Shown: positions 13,530-14,099 of the stretch, piece after piece
Position numbering within the stretch: the first letter of the stretch is position 1
How the letters are laid out: every line of letters begins with the position of its first letter
Assembly: GCA_028702365.1 (NCBI GenBank)
Contig: JAQVOZ010000013.1
Span: 1-14,099, forward strand
Length of the DNA stretch: 14,099 nt
Direction of reading: 5' to 3'
Source: Candidatus Omnitrophota bacterium
GTDB lineage: Bacteria; Omnitrophota; Gorgyraeia; Duberdicusellales; 4484-171
The notes under the pieces: model-generated
What the model was told of the DNA's origin: nothing
Seen by the model: the letters and a program-made list of their open reading frames with translations, nothing else
Database searches by the model: none
Program-made: the position numbers and the translations under genes

Positions 13530-13886
13530 TTATTTTTCCAGACAAAGCATTTTTTCAATTATCTCATTTATGGTATTGCGGTCCTGTTCGCCTATTTCAC
13601 AAAATTCAATACCTGTGTCGTGGTAAAGGATGCCCTTTCGATAGGGGCTTTTTTTATCAACAACCCAGGCAATTTTACCCTGGCAGGCTATTTTATTTTC
13701 CTTAAGATGCATTTCTATACTTACTAAACTCCCCGCCTCAATCCTTTCTCCAATTATAACGCGCACTCCTCCGGCAGAAATATTTTCGGTGTGCGTAGAA
13801 ATTGAATGTTCGGGAAAATTATATATCAATATCTTACAGGGAAACCGCGCTCTTATAAATTTTCTTTTTTCTATGCCGTCATACAT
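13530..13886 (-). CDS. PilZ-domain protein (c-di-GMP receptor)
   Basis: The 118-residue cytoplasmic protein is a single PilZ domain. The two c-di-GMP-binding motifs are present: RxxxR as RKFIR (8-12) and the (D/N)xSxxG motif as NISAGG (35-40). A late GIEFCEI strand and a C-terminal helix (about 100-118) complete the fold. PilZ proteins bind c-di-GMP and relay it to pili, flagella, or polysaccharide synthesis; binding is predicted from the motifs. It is followed by a terminator, so it is not in the comM transcript. The ATG start has no evident Shine-Dalgarno sequence. Pili and MshEN genes nearby make pilus control the most likely role. Confidence 0.92.
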   Translation of the reverse strand: MYDGIEKRKFIRARFPCKILIYNFPEHSISTHTENISAGGVRVIIGERIEAGSLVSIEMHLKENKIACQGKIAWVVDKKSPYRKGILYHDTGIEFCEIGEQDRNTINEIIEKMLCLEK

Positions 13887-13907
13887 AGGCTGGTATTGTT
13901 GTAAACC

Positions 13908-14012
13908 TTATTTTTTTCTAAAATTTTTTAGTTTATATTTTTGCAATTGTTTCTTTTCTCTAAGCAAGCGTGAAATGTTTTTCTGCCGGTTTGTATTTTT
14001 TTCTTTAGCCAT
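13908..14012 (-). CDS. Possible 34-residue highly basic small protein
   Basis: An ATG at 14012 opens a 34-codon frame ending in TAA 21 nt before the PilZ start. About half the residues are Lys or Arg, with no hydrophobic stretch. It starts MAKEKNTNRQKNISRLLREK. There is no Shine-Dalgarno sequence, and an A-rich strand can produce such a frame by chance. It could be a small RNA- or DNA-binding protein or no gene at all. Confidence 0.25.
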   Translation of the reverse strand: MAKEKNTNRQKNISRLLREKKQLQKYKLKNFRKK

Positions 14013-14044
14013 AGACTGCAAGTGGCAATTGGTTGAAAAATCTT

Positions 14045-14082
14045 ATTACCCCGCTCGCTCCCTTCGGTCGCTCGGGGGTAAT
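14045..14082. repeat. GC-rich intergenic inverted repeat at the window edge
   Basis: ATTACCCC (14045-14052) and GGGGTAAT (14075-14082) are perfect inverted repeats around a GC-rich centre that has two TCGCTC copies, 13 bp apart. The DNA is far richer in GC than its surroundings. A T-run (14094-14099) closes the window. It looks like a dispersed repeat, although it could be the terminator of a plus-strand gene that has not been recognised. Confidence 0.5.
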
Positions 14083-14099
14083 TCGCACTAGCATTTTTT

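Noticed and set aside
13789..14091. Plus-strand 100-codon frame ending in the GC-rich repeat
   Set aside because: It overlaps the PilZ gene antisense, has a low-complexity Phe/Tyr/Cys-rich translation, and ends inside a repeat.
1..14099. Alternative genetic code with TGA as glycine for the whole genome
   Set aside because: TGA closes the intact ATPase (72-74) and the response regulator (5444-5446) at normal family lengths, and no other in-frame TGA was seen.

Overview
The window is about 14.1 kb of moderately AT-rich DNA. Every convincing gene reads from the minus strand, so the order of transcription runs from high to low coordinates. The contents suggest an uncultivated Gram-negative-type bacterium that builds type IV pili or a type II secretion pseudopilus. 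Duplicated MshEN-containing GspE/PilB ATPases beside a large adhesin-like PilX-type protein remind me of Candidatus Omnitrophota and related lineages. That placement is an impression from gene content, not a computed result.

Layout in transcription order. (1) 14099-13530: a GC-rich intergenic inverted repeat, a possible very small basic ORF, a PilZ-domain protein and its terminator. (2) 13389-11860: a ComM-type Mg-chelatase-like AAA+ ATPase. (3) 11707-8830: a pilin operon with a plausible sigma70-type promoter. It encodes a minor prepilin with an EF-hand-like loop, a second prepilin with an unusually long leader, a large PilX-like surface protein and a small Pro/Ser/Thr-rich membrane-anchored protein. 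(4) 8668-5444: an envelope/lipid and regulator cluster of divergent PAP2 (DUF212) protein, LysM-L,D-transpeptidase, AccA, PadR-type regulator and single-domain response regulator. (5) 5300-1: a motor cluster of membrane GAF/degenerate-GGDEF protein, stand-alone MshEN protein, a GspE/PilB ATPase interrupted by an in-frame TGA, a second intact GspE/PilB ATPase, and the first codons of a PilC/GspF platform protein running off the window.

The genes fit a c-di-GMP-linked pilus or secretion machine. Pseudopilins form the fibre, GspE/PilB ATPases drive assembly through PilC/GspF, and PilZ, MshEN and the degenerate GGDEF protein are possible nucleotide-responsive parts. The most notable observations are a TGA in place of a near-invariant glycine codon in one ATPase, a palindromic array of in-register heptamers between the two ATPase genes, a pseudo-GGDEF that keeps an I-site motif, and three consecutive genes with the MshEN 24-5-24 layout, of which the stand-alone copy best keeps the consensus. 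No CRISPR array, transposase, tRNA or rRNA was seen.
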